A stretch of DNA of 64,000 bases from an uncultured Pontibacter sp. (lineage in GTDB: Bacteria; Bacteroidota; Bacteroidia; Cytophagales; Hymenobacteraceae), in contig NZ_CANMNI010000001.1 of the NCBI RefSeq assembly GCF_947499215.1, forward strand, positions 620,001 to 684,000, in the 5' to 3' direction. Of the stretch, positions 36,244 through 44,768 are shown in pieces; the stretch's first letter is position 1; the number at the start of each line of letters is the position of its first letter. Under the pieces are notes generated by a model, which ran no database searches, was not told the origin of the DNA, and worked only from the letters and a program-made list of their open reading frames with translations. The translations under genes were made by a program, and so were the position numbers.

Positions 36244-36360
36244 TAAATTGTGAATTGTTAGTTGCTGATTATTTGGTGCACGATTCGCACAGGTCGCGAC
36301 CTGTCCCTACAAAATCATTCCCTCCCAAGACTCAGAACTCAGAATTCGGGACTCTCCAAC
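36244..36360. repeat. Composite intergenic repeat, copy 1
   Basis: In order: a TTGATTG-like tract (36244-36270), a 16-bp palindrome ACAGGTCGCGACCTGT (36289-36304) followed by CCCTACAAAA, then an ACTC/AACTC-rich tract (36325-36360). The same order is found at 50879-51061. Confidence 0.65.
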
Positions 36361-36941
36361 CTCCTCAATTCTATAAACAGTTCTCTACCCTGCCGTGGCG
36401 GAATGGAATTGTAGGCGGTTTCGAAGTGCAGGAACTCGAAATAGGGCTCGAAGTAGGTGCGGTACTCTTCGCGACTGCCGCCGAAGGGAGGGCCTTGGTG
36501 CTCAAACTTTGTGTCGAAGAGCAGGCCGACCAGTTTGCCGCCGGATGCCAGTAGCTCGGCGCATTTACGGGCGTAAGCTGCACGGTCTGCTGGGTTAATC
36601 GCGCAGAAAAATGTCTGCTCCACGATCAGATCGAAAGGGCCTTTTAAATCAAAGAAATTCTGTAGCAGCAGCTGATCTTTGGGGAAGTCCGGGACACGCG
36701 TAGCGAACTGTTGCAGAGGCGCTTCCGCCACATCAGCCACATAGGTATGGACAAAGCCTTTTTTGAAAAGATACTCCGCCTCATAAGCATTGCCGCAGCC
36801 CGGAACCAGTATGCGCTGTCCGGTGTTAGGCATCTGATCGAAATAATCTTGCAAGGGAGTCGTTATACCCCCAACGTCCCAGCCGGTCTGGCCGTTTTGA
36901 TAGCGGCTTTGCCAGTAGTCGGCGTTAAAATCTTGATTCAT
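36339..36941 (-). CDS. SAM-dependent methyltransferase, thiopurine methyltransferase (TPMT) family
   Basis: A 200-residue protein from the ATG at 36941 (MNQDFNADYW); the open frame extends to 37052 but into the promoter region of the divergent gene. Motifs: WQSRYQNGQTGWDVG, RILVPGCGNAYEAEYLFKKG (SAM motif I), VADVAEAPLQQF, FDLIVEQTFFCAINPADR and GKLVGLLFDTKFEHQGPPFGGS, close to TPMT/thiol methyltransferase relatives. The natural substrate may be a thiol, sulfide or halide. Its 3' end overlaps the edge of a composite repeat by about 20 bp, so the C-terminal codons may be repeat-derived. Confidence 0.85.
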   Translation of the reverse strand: MNQDFNADYWQSRYQNGQTGWDVGGITTPLQDYFDQMPNTGQRILVPGCGNAYEAEYLFKKGFVHTYVADVAEAPLQQFATRVPDFPKDQLLLQNFFDLKGPFDLIVEQTFFCAINPADRAAYARKCAELLASGGKLVGLLFDTKFEHQGPPFGGSREEYRTYFEPYFEFLHFETAYNSIPPRQGRELFIELRRLESPEF

Positions 36942-36967
36942 CTTGTATGATAATAGCGCAAAAGTCT

Positions 36968-36975
36968 TATATTTG
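36968..36975 (+). promoter_or_regulatory. -7 promoter element (TATATTTG) of the coiled-coil gene
   Basis: A TAnnTTTG match 41 bp before the ATG at 37017. Confidence 0.55.
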
Positions 36976-37016
36976 GAACTTGCAAAAGCACTTTTCCAGA
37001 CCGTAAACCCAATTTT

Positions 37017-37997
37017 ATGAGCCCACTGGAACAAAAAGACACCCAAAACCATAATCAGCCCATGAACTCCTCTGAAAAAAGAAGCAACCGTAAGCTTTTG
37101 ATAAGTGGCCTACTCGTCATCCTGATCAGCATTAACGGCATCCTGCTCTACATGAACTATCAGAAGAAAGAGAAAAATGAAGAGCAAGCTGAAGTTATCC
37201 GGGTTAAAGATAAAGAACTGGAGAACCAGATAAAAGTTTACGAAGCCCTGAAGGCCGACTTCGAGCGCCAAAGCCAAGAGTTGCAGGCCATGGGCTTGGA
37301 AAACGACTCGCTCGAGGCGCAGATAGCTTCCATTTCTTCTGACCTGACCGAGCTGCGCGGTTTCCGCAAAAGCAGCTACAGTCTTGCTGACCAGCGCCGC
37401 TTCCGCGACCGTGCACAGGCTTTTGAGCAGCAACTGAAAGTAAAAGACGAGCAGATCGCCAGCCTGAAGCAGGACAACGAAGTGCTCTTCACAGAGAATA
37501 CCTCTCTCAAAACCACGCAGAACCGCCTCAGCGACAGCCTCACGACGATGAAGTCGACAAACCAGTCTCTGGTGGAGAAAGTGAAAGTGGCTTCCAGACT
37601 GGAGGCACAGCGTTTGAACATCAACGTTGTGAACAAGCGCGGCAGAGAGCTGGACGATAAAGACAACGAGTTCCGCGCCAAAAACGCAGAGAAGATCCGC
37701 GTTTCTTTCAATCTGGCCAAAAACGACGTTGCGCCGCGTGAGCCTAAGACGATCTACATGCGTTTGATCGAGCCAGATGGCGCTGCCCTATACAACCTTT
37801 CTACCGGCTCAGGTTCGTTTGAGATCGACGGTGAGGACATGTATTACACTGCCAAGCGCGACATCGTGTTCGACAATACAGGACAGCAGGTGAGTTTCGT
37901 ATACGCCAAGAACGCAGAGTATAAGAAAGGCCAGCATACCATTGAGCTGTATGCTGACGGCTACCTGATCGGATCAACTAACTTCGTTCTGAAATAG
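37017..37997 (+). CDS. Membrane-anchored coiled-coil protein
   Basis: A 326-residue protein. One membrane helix at about residues 27-46 (LLISGLLVILISINGILLYM) follows a basic segment, giving an N-in, C-out anchor. Residues 50-205 are a long coiled coil with heptads (EEQAEVIRVKDKELENQIKVYEALK, LKVKDEQIASLKQDNEVLF). The last 110 residues form a beta-rich domain (IRVSFNLAKNDVAPREPKTIYMRLI, QHTIELYADGYLIGSTNFVL), perhaps an envelope-binding head. An internal ATG (residue 16) is an alternative start. Unknown function; periplasmic scaffold is an inference. Confidence 0.75.
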   Translation: MSPLEQKDTQNHNQPMNSSEKRSNRKLLISGLLVILISINGILLYMNYQKKEKNEEQAEVIRVKDKELENQIKVYEALKADFERQSQELQAMGLENDSLEAQIASISSDLTELRGFRKSSYSLADQRRFRDRAQAFEQQLKVKDEQIASLKQDNEVLFTENTSLKTTQNRLSDSLTTMKSTNQSLVEKVKVASRLEAQRLNINVVNKRGRELDDKDNEFRAKNAEKIRVSFNLAKNDVAPREPKTIYMRLIEPDGAALYNLSTGSGSFEIDGEDMYYTAKRDIVFDNTGQQVSFVYAKNAEYKKGQHTIELYADGYLIGSTNFVLK

Positions 37998-38011
37998 ATT
38001 TAAACCCTAAT

Positions 38012-38047
38012 AGAAAAGCCCCGGCCATTTGGTCGGGGCTTTTTTTG
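38012..38047 (+). terminator. Terminator of the coiled-coil gene
   Basis: A GC-rich stem (about 38014-38024 with 38032-38042) is followed by a T7 run, 15 bp after the stop. Confidence 0.85.
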
Positions 38048-38077
38048 TGCCTCTTCCGCTGAGGTATGGCCATAAAA

Positions 38078-38104
38078 AAAACCCTATCCTGAGGAAAGGG
38101 TTTT
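38078..38104 (-). terminator. Terminator-like hairpin, minus strand
   Basis: An 8-bp stem (38078-38085 with 38097-38104) with an 11-nt loop and an A run at its left, oriented to end the cyanophycin synthetase gene. Confidence 0.55.
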
Positions 38105-38165
38105 AGTCCATCGTTCACATGAAATTCTCTAACGCAGGCGTCAGAAATTAATCAACAAGAATCTT

Positions 38166-40796
38166 TTACTCGACCAGTATGTGCTTGCGGTCTTGTATTA
38201 CTTTAAAGCTCTCCACCATCCTCACCGACTCGTGCACATCCTCAGTGAAGATGGCCACAAAGGCGCCTTCTTCGGCGTTTTCGAGTGCGTGGGCGATGGC
38301 GCGCATTTCTTCCGGTATCACCTTCACCTGTATGTGCGGTGCCACCTCTTCTATCCCCTGCATCATGGGCAGGGTTATCTCTTCGGCTGATTTGCCTCTC
38401 AGGTCATTGTCTAAGCGAATAATCACCTCGTCGAAAATCTCGCCGGCAACACGGCCCAGTTCATAGAAATCCTGCGTTCTGCGGTCGCCTACCCCAGCCA
38501 CGATGCCAATTTTGCGCGTCACCTCCAAGTCCTCCATAAAGCCGCCTATGGCCTTCAGACCGCCCACGTTGTGTGCGTAGTCCACCAGCACCTCGAAGTT
38601 CGGGAACTGGAATAGGTTCATGCGGCCAGGCGTTTTGGCCGGTGAAGGTATAAAGGTGCGCAGGGCACGCTTGATATCGTCTATGTCAAAGTGCGATACA
38701 TAGCCGGCCAGTGCTGCGGCCAGTATGTTCTCAATGTTAAATTTAGCTCTTCCGCCAAATGTCAGCGGCACGTCGGCCACCCTGTCAATCCGGATCTTGT
38801 AGCTGTTTTTGAAGATAGAGATATACCCGTTCTCAAAAACTGCCGCCAGTCCGCCTTTGGCAATGTGCTTGAGTATGCGCGGATTGTTCTCGTCCATACT
38901 GAAGAACGCCACCTTGCACTGTAATCCTTCGGCCATTGCGTATACCAGATCATCGTCGGCGTTCAGTATCGCATACCCGTCCTTGCTTACGCTTTTCGGG
39001 ATCACGGACTTCACTTTGGCCAGATCCTCCAAGGTATGGATGTCGCGCAGACCCAAGTGGTCGGAGCTCACGTTGGTCACAATGCCGATGTCGCACTGAT
39101 CAAAGCCAAGCCCTGAGCGAAGCAAGCCGCCGCGGGCGCATTCCAGTACCGCAAAATTCACGGTCGGGTCCTTGAGCACGAACTGTGCGCTGTAAGCCCC
39201 TGTTGTATCGCCTTTCTCGAGCAGCTTGTCCTGAATGTAAATGCCGTCGGTGGTCGTATACCCTACCTGATAACCCTTGCTCTTCACCATGTGGGCGATG
39301 AGGCGGGTTGTCGTGGTCTTTCCATTCGTACCTGACACGGCCACGATCGGAATACGGGCCGGTTTGGTATGCGGAAACAGCATGTCGATCACCGGCTCGG
39401 CCACGTTGCGGGGCAGTCCGTAAGTGGGCGAAATGTGCATCCGGAAACCCGGGGCAGCATTCACTTCCAGCACAGCGCCACCGGCTTCGTTCAGCGGTAT
39501 GGCAATGTCAGTGGTCATCACGTCGATGCCGCATACATCCAGCCCCACTATCCCCGCGATACGCTCGGCCATCAGTACGTTGTAAGGATCCACTAAGTCA
39601 GTAACGTCAGTTGCGGTGCCTCCAGTACTTATGTTAGCCGTACTTTTTAGGTATAGCACCTCCCCTTCAGGCAGAACCGACTGAGTAGTAAGGTTTTTGG
39701 CCTTTAAAATATTTTGTGTGTGCTTGTCAATATTTATGCGCGTGAGTGCTTTTTCGTGCCCGACCCCACGTCTCGGGTCCTTGTTCTCCCGGTCCACCAG
39801 CTGTTTGATCGTGCAGACGCCATCACCAGTCACCATAGCCGGTGTGCGCATGGCAGCAGCCACGAACTTCTTGTTGATCACCAGCAGGCGAAAATCGAAG
39901 CCCTGAATGAAGCGCTCCACCAGCACAGCCTCCGAATACTTCTGAGCGGCGGCGAGGCCTTTGAGGGCATCCTTCCAGTTGGTGATATTAATGGTAGCGC
40001 CTTTGCCGTGGTTGCCGTCCAGCGGCTTCAGCACGAGTGGGTAGCCCAGTTTGTCAACGGCGCGCTTCAATTCCTCTTGGTCGTACACCGTGGTGCCTTT
40101 GGCCACAGGTATACCAGCTTCGTCGAGCAGCTCTTTGGTAGCGTTTTTGTCGCCGGCTATCTCCACGGCGAAGCAGGCGGTGCCGCAGGTCATGGTGGCC
40201 TGTATACGCTTCTGGTTCACGCCATAGCCCAGTTGTATGAGTGAGTGACGGTTGAGCCGGATGTAAGGTATGTTGCGGCTTGCGGCTTCCGATACAATGG
40301 AATATGTGCTCGGCCCGAAATACTCATCCTCCCGGATCTGGTGCAGACGGTCGATGTCTTCGTCCAGTTTATACTTCTCGCCTTTTATCAGGGCCTCGGT
40401 GATGCGCAGCGCGGCATGAGCGGCGTACTCTCCGGCCCTTTCCTCTTGGTAAGAGTAAATAGCGAACTGTGTGCCCTGCTCGTGAGCCATGTAGCAGCGG
40501 CCGAAACCACTCTCCATACCTGCCATGGTTTGCAGTTCGAGGGCGATGTGCTGCACCACGTGGCCAAAGGTAGTACCTTCCTCCACCAACTTAAAAAAGC
40601 CGCCAGCCACGCCTTCGGTGGCACGGTGGTTATACATATCCGGGAAAAGACGTTTTAAGCGGTTTGCAAAACCGGGCACCTCGTGGGTAAGGGTATCAGC
40701 CAGCTCTTCTAAGGCCAACTTCAGTACAATAATTTTTGGGTGTTCAACAGACCAGTAATTCGGTCCGCGCATAATGCGCAAGTCTGTAATCTTCAT
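38166..40796 (-). CDS. cphA: Cyanophycin synthetase
   Basis: An 876-residue enzyme from the ATG at 40796 (MKITDLRIMRGPNYW, the family opening). It polymerises Asp and Arg into cyanophycin, a nitrogen store. Domains: N-terminal region (1-160), ATP-grasp (about 215-475, with VLKPLDGNHGKGA and LEVNAAPGFRMH) and Mur-ligase-like (from 480; P-loop GTNGKTTTT at 489-497; VLECARGGLLRSGLGF; PGRMNLFQF). Length matches CphA1. No cyanophycinase or isoaspartyl dipeptidase gene is in the window. Related Mur-type ligases acting on other acid substrates remain possible. Confidence 0.92.
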   Translation of the reverse strand: MKITDLRIMRGPNYWSVEHPKIIVLKLALEELADTLTHEVPGFANRLKRLFPDMYNHRATEGVAGGFFKLVEEGTTFGHVVQHIALELQTMAGMESGFGRCYMAHEQGTQFAIYSYQEERAGEYAAHAALRITEALIKGEKYKLDEDIDRLHQIREDEYFGPSTYSIVSEAASRNIPYIRLNRHSLIQLGYGVNQKRIQATMTCGTACFAVEIAGDKNATKELLDEAGIPVAKGTTVYDQEELKRAVDKLGYPLVLKPLDGNHGKGATINITNWKDALKGLAAAQKYSEAVLVERFIQGFDFRLLVINKKFVAAAMRTPAMVTGDGVCTIKQLVDRENKDPRRGVGHEKALTRINIDKHTQNILKAKNLTTQSVLPEGEVLYLKSTANISTGGTATDVTDLVDPYNVLMAERIAGIVGLDVCGIDVMTTDIAIPLNEAGGAVLEVNAAPGFRMHISPTYGLPRNVAEPVIDMLFPHTKPARIPIVAVSGTNGKTTTTRLIAHMVKSKGYQVGYTTTDGIYIQDKLLEKGDTTGAYSAQFVLKDPTVNFAVLECARGGLLRSGLGFDQCDIGIVTNVSSDHLGLRDIHTLEDLAKVKSVIPKSVSKDGYAILNADDDLVYAMAEGLQCKVAFFSMDENNPRILKHIAKGGLAAVFENGYISIFKNSYKIRIDRVADVPLTFGGRAKFNIENILAAALAGYVSHFDIDDIKRALRTFIPSPAKTPGRMNLFQFPNFEVLVDYAHNVGGLKAIGGFMEDLEVTRKIGIVAGVGDRRTQDFYELGRVAGEIFDEVIIRLDNDLRGKSAEEITLPMMQGIEEVAPHIQVKVIPEEMRAIAHALENAEEGAFVAIFTEDVHESVRMVESFKVIQDRKHILVE

Positions 40797-41012
40797 GGGA
40801 TTGGGTAAGAAGCTTGTATCGCCTGTCAAATATTATGTAGGGAATGAAGAATTTGCAATCATGTAATGTCTGCTTGCAATACGATTTAGCTTTACAAAAG
40901 ATATAGCCGCTGCGAAAAAAGAAACAATTTTAAGCGGATGATTTAGAGAATTTTTTAATCAAAAGCGAGGCCTCGATTGAGTGGACAGGTATAGCCAGTC
41001 TAATGTGCTGGC

Positions 41013-41048
41013 AAAAAAAATCGGCCGGTCAGAAATCTGACCGGCCGA
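41013..41048 (-). terminator. Terminator of tRNA-Cys
   Basis: A 13-bp GC-rich perfect stem (41021-41033 with 41036-41048), with an A8 run on its left that becomes a U8 run on the minus transcript. Confidence 0.88.
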
Positions 41049-41056
41049 TTAAGGTG

Positions 41057-41127
41057 AGGTAACGAGCGGATTCGAACCGCTGTAGCAGCTTTTGCAGAGC
41101 TGAGCCTAGCCACTCGGCCACGTTACC
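41057..41127 (-). tRNA. tRNA-Cys (anticodon GCA)
   Basis: Read on the minus strand: acceptor GGTAACG pairs with CGTTACC, discriminator T (as expected for Cys), D arm with GCCGAGTGGCTAGGC, anticodon stem CAGCT/AGCTG around CTGCAAA with anticodon GCA, and T arm with GGTTCGAATCC. The CCA end is not encoded. It has its own promoter element and terminator. Confidence 0.96.
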
Positions 41128-41139
41128 CTGATTGGAGTG

Positions 41140-41147
41140 CAAATATA
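41140..41147 (-). promoter_or_regulatory. -7 promoter element (TATATTTG) of tRNA-Cys
   Basis: A TAnnTTTG match on the minus strand, 12 bp before the tRNA 5' end. Confidence 0.65.
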
Positions 41148-41241
41148 AGCAGAGATGTATGCTTGTCAAACTATACACCTATATTTTTTAGTCGCTACAA
41201 GGTATAGCGCTAATTCTAAGGGCATTATTTTTTGTTCCGGC

Positions 41242-41607
41242 TTATTTTGGAAGCGGAGCCCCTACAGGTACGGCACAATCGTGGCCCGGCTGTCCGTGCG
41301 GCGGGTTGGTGCCTGCTGCCACCGAACCGGATGGTTGCGGCTGGAATGTTGGCTGTGGTGATGTCAGTCTAGGCTGGGCCGGCAAGTTGAGCGGTGCGCC
41401 TACCTCGATATCGCAACGGTGACCGGGCTGGCCGTGTTCCGGATTCAGGGCCACATCGCCAGATGGAGCAGCCGTAGCAGCATTGTTCGTATTAGCCGGC
41501 AGGTTTGTGGTCGGGCTGTTCGTATTGCTCGTCTTGCTCTCTCCGTCAGAACAGGCGGTAAAGCCGATCAGGGCGGCGGCCAGCAACAGGTTAAAGGTGG
41601 TTTTCAT
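41242..41607 (-). CDS. Small lipoprotein with duplicated HGQPGHxC motif
   Basis: A 121-residue protein with a lipoprotein signal ending GFTAC (Cys19), an Asn/Thr/Pro-rich linker and two copies of a 20-residue unit: HGQPGHRCDIEVGAPL and HGQPGHDCAVPVGAPL, separated by a Pro/Gln/Ser-rich stretch. Each unit has two His and one Cys, so metal or haem binding is possible but unproven. I recall the same unit at the ends of other small Bacteroidetes lipoproteins; its role is unknown. Monocistronic, next to tRNA-Cys. Confidence 0.8.
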   Translation of the reverse strand: MKTTFNLLLAAALIGFTACSDGESKTSNTNSPTTNLPANTNNAATAAPSGDVALNPEHGQPGHRCDIEVGAPLNLPAQPRLTSPQPTFQPQPSGSVAAGTNPPHGQPGHDCAVPVGAPLPK

Positions 41608-41999
41608 GTAAAATTTCTATAAGGTATATGTCGCTAGCCAATCCCGCCGTACCGAGGAAGAACCGGAGCGCTTTTGTTACAACCGACAAGCTACCAAAAA
41701 GGTGCCGCAAAAACAAAAGTCACACGACAGACGACTACATCTGCCTGCTCAAAAACTATTGGCATCATCCATAACTTTATGCCCTCATTCAAGGTATATT
41801 CTGAAAAACCACTATATCATTAGCCAACCCGCAGCAGGACTTGATCAGATCGTGCGCCTTTAAGCATCAACTGAGCCGTCCTGTAAACTAGGCACTAAAC
41901 TTTGACGGTAACACATTATATACTCTGGCCGTAACAGCCAGTTAGCAACAATGCAGGAGACGAAGCTATGCCTCCTCTCAGTTGCAGTTGATTACAATT
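41608..41999. other. Intergenic region without gene
   Basis: A 392-bp gap between a minus-strand lipoprotein and the acyltransferase. GGTATA occurs at 41623 and 41793. No RNA gene, promoter match or hairpin with T run was found. Confidence 0.5.
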
Positions 42000-43058
42000 A
42001 TGAACAGACTTCTATTCTTAGACGCATTAAGGGGTATTGCCGCACTCTCTGTAGCCCTTTTCCATTATACCTCCGTGTACCGCAGCCTTTACGGACACAC
42101 CTTCTCCCCCGCCTTCGATTTCGATTATGGCCTGTTTGGGGTGGAGCTTTTCTTTATGATCAGCGGCTTTGTAATCTTTTTCAGCTTCGACCGAATCAAG
42201 AGCGGCGGGGAGTTCCTCTTTAACCGGGGCATCCGCCTCTACCCTACTTACTGGTTCAGCATGCTCACCACGTTTGTGGTGGTGCAAAGCTTCGGACTGC
42301 CCGGCTTCGAGACCACGTTTACCGACATGCTCGTGAACCTGACCATGTTCCAAAAGCTGGCCCGCGTGCCCGATGTAGACGGGGTATACTGGTCGCTGTT
42401 TTCGGAGTGGATGTTTTACCTGATGATGCTGGCCCTGTTTATGACCAATAACCTGAAGCGCATCCTGTGGGTTGGGCCGGTATGGGTGCTGCTGAGCCTC
42501 GTGCATAAGTATGCCTTTAGTTTCGGGCCAGTAGGTGCGGTGCTTAACCTGTACCACGGCGTGTTCTTTTATGCGGGTATCCTTTTCTACCTGCTGCGCA
42601 AAAATCCGGAGAAGCAGCCTATCATTATGGGGCACCTGCTCTTCTCCATCCTCGCCATACTTGCCCTATACCTGCCGGAAGGCCTGCCGCATACCTTGGT
42701 GGTGATCAGCTTCTTTGGTCTTTTTTATCTGGGCTTTCAGGGCAAGTTGGAGTTCTTGGTAAACAAGGTGCTGCTATTCTTAGGCAGTATTTCCTATGCG
42801 CTATACCTGATCCACCAGTTTATCGGCTATGTGATCATCAATGAGACCAAACACTTTTTCGGAGACAGCCTGTTGGTGATTATACCGCCCTTGGTTATTT
42901 CGCTCACTGCCGCTTGGCTTATTACCACTTACGTCGAAAAACCCGCTGTAAGCCGTCTTAAGACTTGGTATAAGCAACGGTCAGGGCATGCTTTGCCACA
43001 GGAGAAGAAAGTGCCTGTCAGCGGTTTTGCCAAGCCGGAAACCGCGCCTACGAAATAG
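42000..43058 (+). CDS. Acyltransferase 3 family membrane protein
   Basis: A 352-residue integral membrane protein from the ATG at 42000. It opens with the family signature LLFLDALRGIAALSVALFHY (the catalytic-type His is in LFHY) and FDYGLFGVELFFMISGFVIFFSF; about ten hydrophobic segments follow. YWSLFSEWMFYLMM is the typical middle motif. Members O-acetylate polysaccharides, LPS or peptidoglycan using acyl-CoA. No glycan cluster is nearby, so the substrate is unknown. A long gene-free stretch precedes it. Confidence 0.9.
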   Translation: MNRLLFLDALRGIAALSVALFHYTSVYRSLYGHTFSPAFDFDYGLFGVELFFMISGFVIFFSFDRIKSGGEFLFNRGIRLYPTYWFSMLTTFVVVQSFGLPGFETTFTDMLVNLTMFQKLARVPDVDGVYWSLFSEWMFYLMMLALFMTNNLKRILWVGPVWVLLSLVHKYAFSFGPVGAVLNLYHGVFFYAGILFYLLRKNPEKQPIIMGHLLFSILAILALYLPEGLPHTLVVISFFGLFYLGFQGKLEFLVNKVLLFLGSISYALYLIHQFIGYVIINETKHFFGDSLLVIIPPLVISLTAAWLITTYVEKPAVSRLKTWYKQRSGHALPQEKKVPVSGFAKPETAPTK

Positions 43059-43074
43059 GTATAGCAGCTCTGAT

Positions 43075-43992
43075 TTAGGCCTTAACTTGGGTATAGGCAA
43101 CAGCTATTTCCGCTCCCAAGCGGGCATTGTGCTTAATAAGCGTGATGTTAGCTTCTAGGCTTTCTCCCTGACTATGCTCTGCGATATACTTTAAGAGAAA
43201 AGGTGTAACCGCTTTGCCCTTGACATGCTGCTGTGCGGCGGCGTGCAAGGCTTGGGTGATATACCATTCCATTTCTGGTGCCGGCACTTCGTACTTTTCA
43301 GGTATAGGATTGGCAATTAGTACCGCTCCTTCCAGTCCCAGTTCCCATTTGGTGCGCAACAGATCGGCAATAGCCTGCGGAGCGTCTAGTCGCAAGGGAG
43401 AAGGGAAACCGCTCTGGCGGGAGTAAAAGCTCGGAAAGGCATCCTGCCCCAAAGTAACCACAGGTATACCTTTCGTTTCGAGGTACTCCAGTGTCAGCCC
43501 AATATCCAGTATCGACTTCACACCAGCAGAAACCACAGCCACGGAGGTCTGCCCCATTTCCGTCAGGTCGGCCGATATATCCATCGTAGTCTCAGCGCCG
43601 CGATGCACGCCGCCAATTCCACCGGTTACAAAGACCCGTATACCTGCCATGGCGGCAAGGCGCATGGTCGCAGCCACTGTAGTAGCGCCGTCCAGCTGCT
43701 GGCTGATGACATAAGGCATATCCACCAGACTCACTTTCCAGACGTCCTTGGCTTGGCCCAGATGCTCTATTTGTTGCTCTGTAAGCCCAACACAGCATTT
43801 ACCTTTCAAGATCGCAATGGTCGCAGGTATAGCGCCCGCTTCCCGCACCACCCCCTCGACCTCTAAGGCCGTCTGCACGTTCTGCGGGTACGGCATGCCA
43901 TGCGCGATGATGGTAGACTCCAGCGCCACGACAGGTTTTCCTTGGGTTAGGGCTTGCTGGACTTCGGGATGTATTTCTAGGAAGGGGCTCAT
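43075..43992 (-). CDS. psuG: Pseudouridine-5'-phosphate glycosidase
   Basis: A 305-residue enzyme splitting pseudouridine 5'-phosphate into uracil and ribose 5-phosphate. Signature segments: VVALESTIIAHGMPYPQN, FVTGGIGGVHRGAETTMDISADLTEM, VVSAGVKSILDIGLTLEYLET, FPSFYSRQSGFPSPLRLD and the C-terminal NITLIKHNARLGAEIA. Length is normal. The pseudouridine kinase (psuK) that usually sits beside it is not in this window. It is convergent with the acyltransferase, 16 bp apart. Confidence 0.94.
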   Translation of the reverse strand: MSPFLEIHPEVQQALTQGKPVVALESTIIAHGMPYPQNVQTALEVEGVVREAGAIPATIAILKGKCCVGLTEQQIEHLGQAKDVWKVSLVDMPYVISQQLDGATTVAATMRLAAMAGIRVFVTGGIGGVHRGAETTMDISADLTEMGQTSVAVVSAGVKSILDIGLTLEYLETKGIPVVTLGQDAFPSFYSRQSGFPSPLRLDAPQAIADLLRTKWELGLEGAVLIANPIPEKYEVPAPEMEWYITQALHAAAQQHVKGKAVTPFLLKYIAEHSQGESLEANITLIKHNARLGAEIAVAYTQVKA

Positions 43993-44132
43993 GGGATGAT
44001 CCAGTTCTCTTGCTGTACTTAAAGGGCTCGTGTAAGAGGCGCCAAGGCCATCGACCGTAGCTGGTATTTACACAATGTTTGGACTAAGTTTTTCTTCTTT
44101 GAAGTTTGCTTAATAAATGTCTCTAAAGTCCC

Positions 44133-44642
44133 CTAACCAAGAATTAACTTAGGGTCCAACTTAGCAGTACTAAGGATAAGCTCATAGGCTTTAAGAAAAT
44201 CATTGAGTTTTCTTCTGTCGGTATCGTGGTTAGGCGTATTTACCTGATAGGAGATAGATGACCCGAGCGTTCCAAAGATGATGGAACAAGCTTCTCCATC
44301 CAACACAGTAGGGTGTGGCCCGCCGATAATTTCTGCCTGTTTGATACCCTGTATGGCGTTAACAAGCTCGCTGAATTGCCCAGCCGTTATGATTATTTCC
44401 TTGTCGATGGATTTGGCGGGGTCTATTTGCCGAAGAGAGACTGATTCCACCTTCAACCTGTACGTATTGTCAGAATTGGGGTGTATGATAACTTTTACCT
44501 CAGCATTCACCGGTTTGGCCGCGGTGCTATATACCAAGTTTATGAATTTAATGTCTTGGCTTTGTGCTGTTAGTGACATTACTATTAAGAATGCTATAGA
44601 GAGTGCAGCTCTAATTTTTAATCGGCTATCCATTTTATTCAA
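44133..44642 (-). CDS. Exported hypothetical protein, possible cassette gene
   Basis: A 169-residue protein with a signal peptide (KIRAALSIAFLIVMSLTAQSQ). The mature part, with FINLVYSTAAKPVNAEVKVIIHP, YRLKVESVSLRQIDPAKSIDKEIIITAGQFSELVNAIQGI and TLGSSISYQVNTPNHDTDRRKLNDFLKAYELIL, resembles small beta-alpha periplasmic proteins; I do not recognise a family. It follows the attC-like site at 44674-44731 in the array on the minus strand and is AT-rich. An internal ATG (residue 4) is an alternative start. Confidence 0.65.
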   Translation of the reverse strand: MNKMDSRLKIRAALSIAFLIVMSLTAQSQDIKFINLVYSTAAKPVNAEVKVIIHPNSDNTYRLKVESVSLRQIDPAKSIDKEIIITAGQFSELVNAIQGIKQAEIIGGPHPTVLDGEACSIIFGTLGSSISYQVNTPNHDTDRRKLNDFLKAYELILSTAKLDPKLILG

Positions 44643-44673
44643 ATATTAAGAATCAGTTTATAAAATTTAGATC

Positions 44674-44731
44674 CACGGATTGTATAGAAGGCGAACGAGG
44701 CGTAGCCTAAGTGTGGCTTATATGTCTTGTT
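44674..44731 (-). other. attC-like site 2
   Basis: A 58-bp site on the minus strand from AAC (complement of GTT at 44729) to GTG at its other end. It matches site 1 at 45059-45116 at about 47 of 57 positions, including CTACGCCTCGT. Its terminal triplet GTG instead of GTT suggests decay. Lies between the genes at 44769 and 44642. Confidence 0.5.
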
Positions 44732-44768
44732 GCCATAAATTTTATTATTTTCAACTACTTTAGAATCT

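Noticed and set aside
36941-37052. Longer start of the TPMT-type methyltransferase
   Set aside because: The extension would cover the promoter and first codons of the divergent coiled-coil gene, while the ATG at 36941 precedes the family opening.
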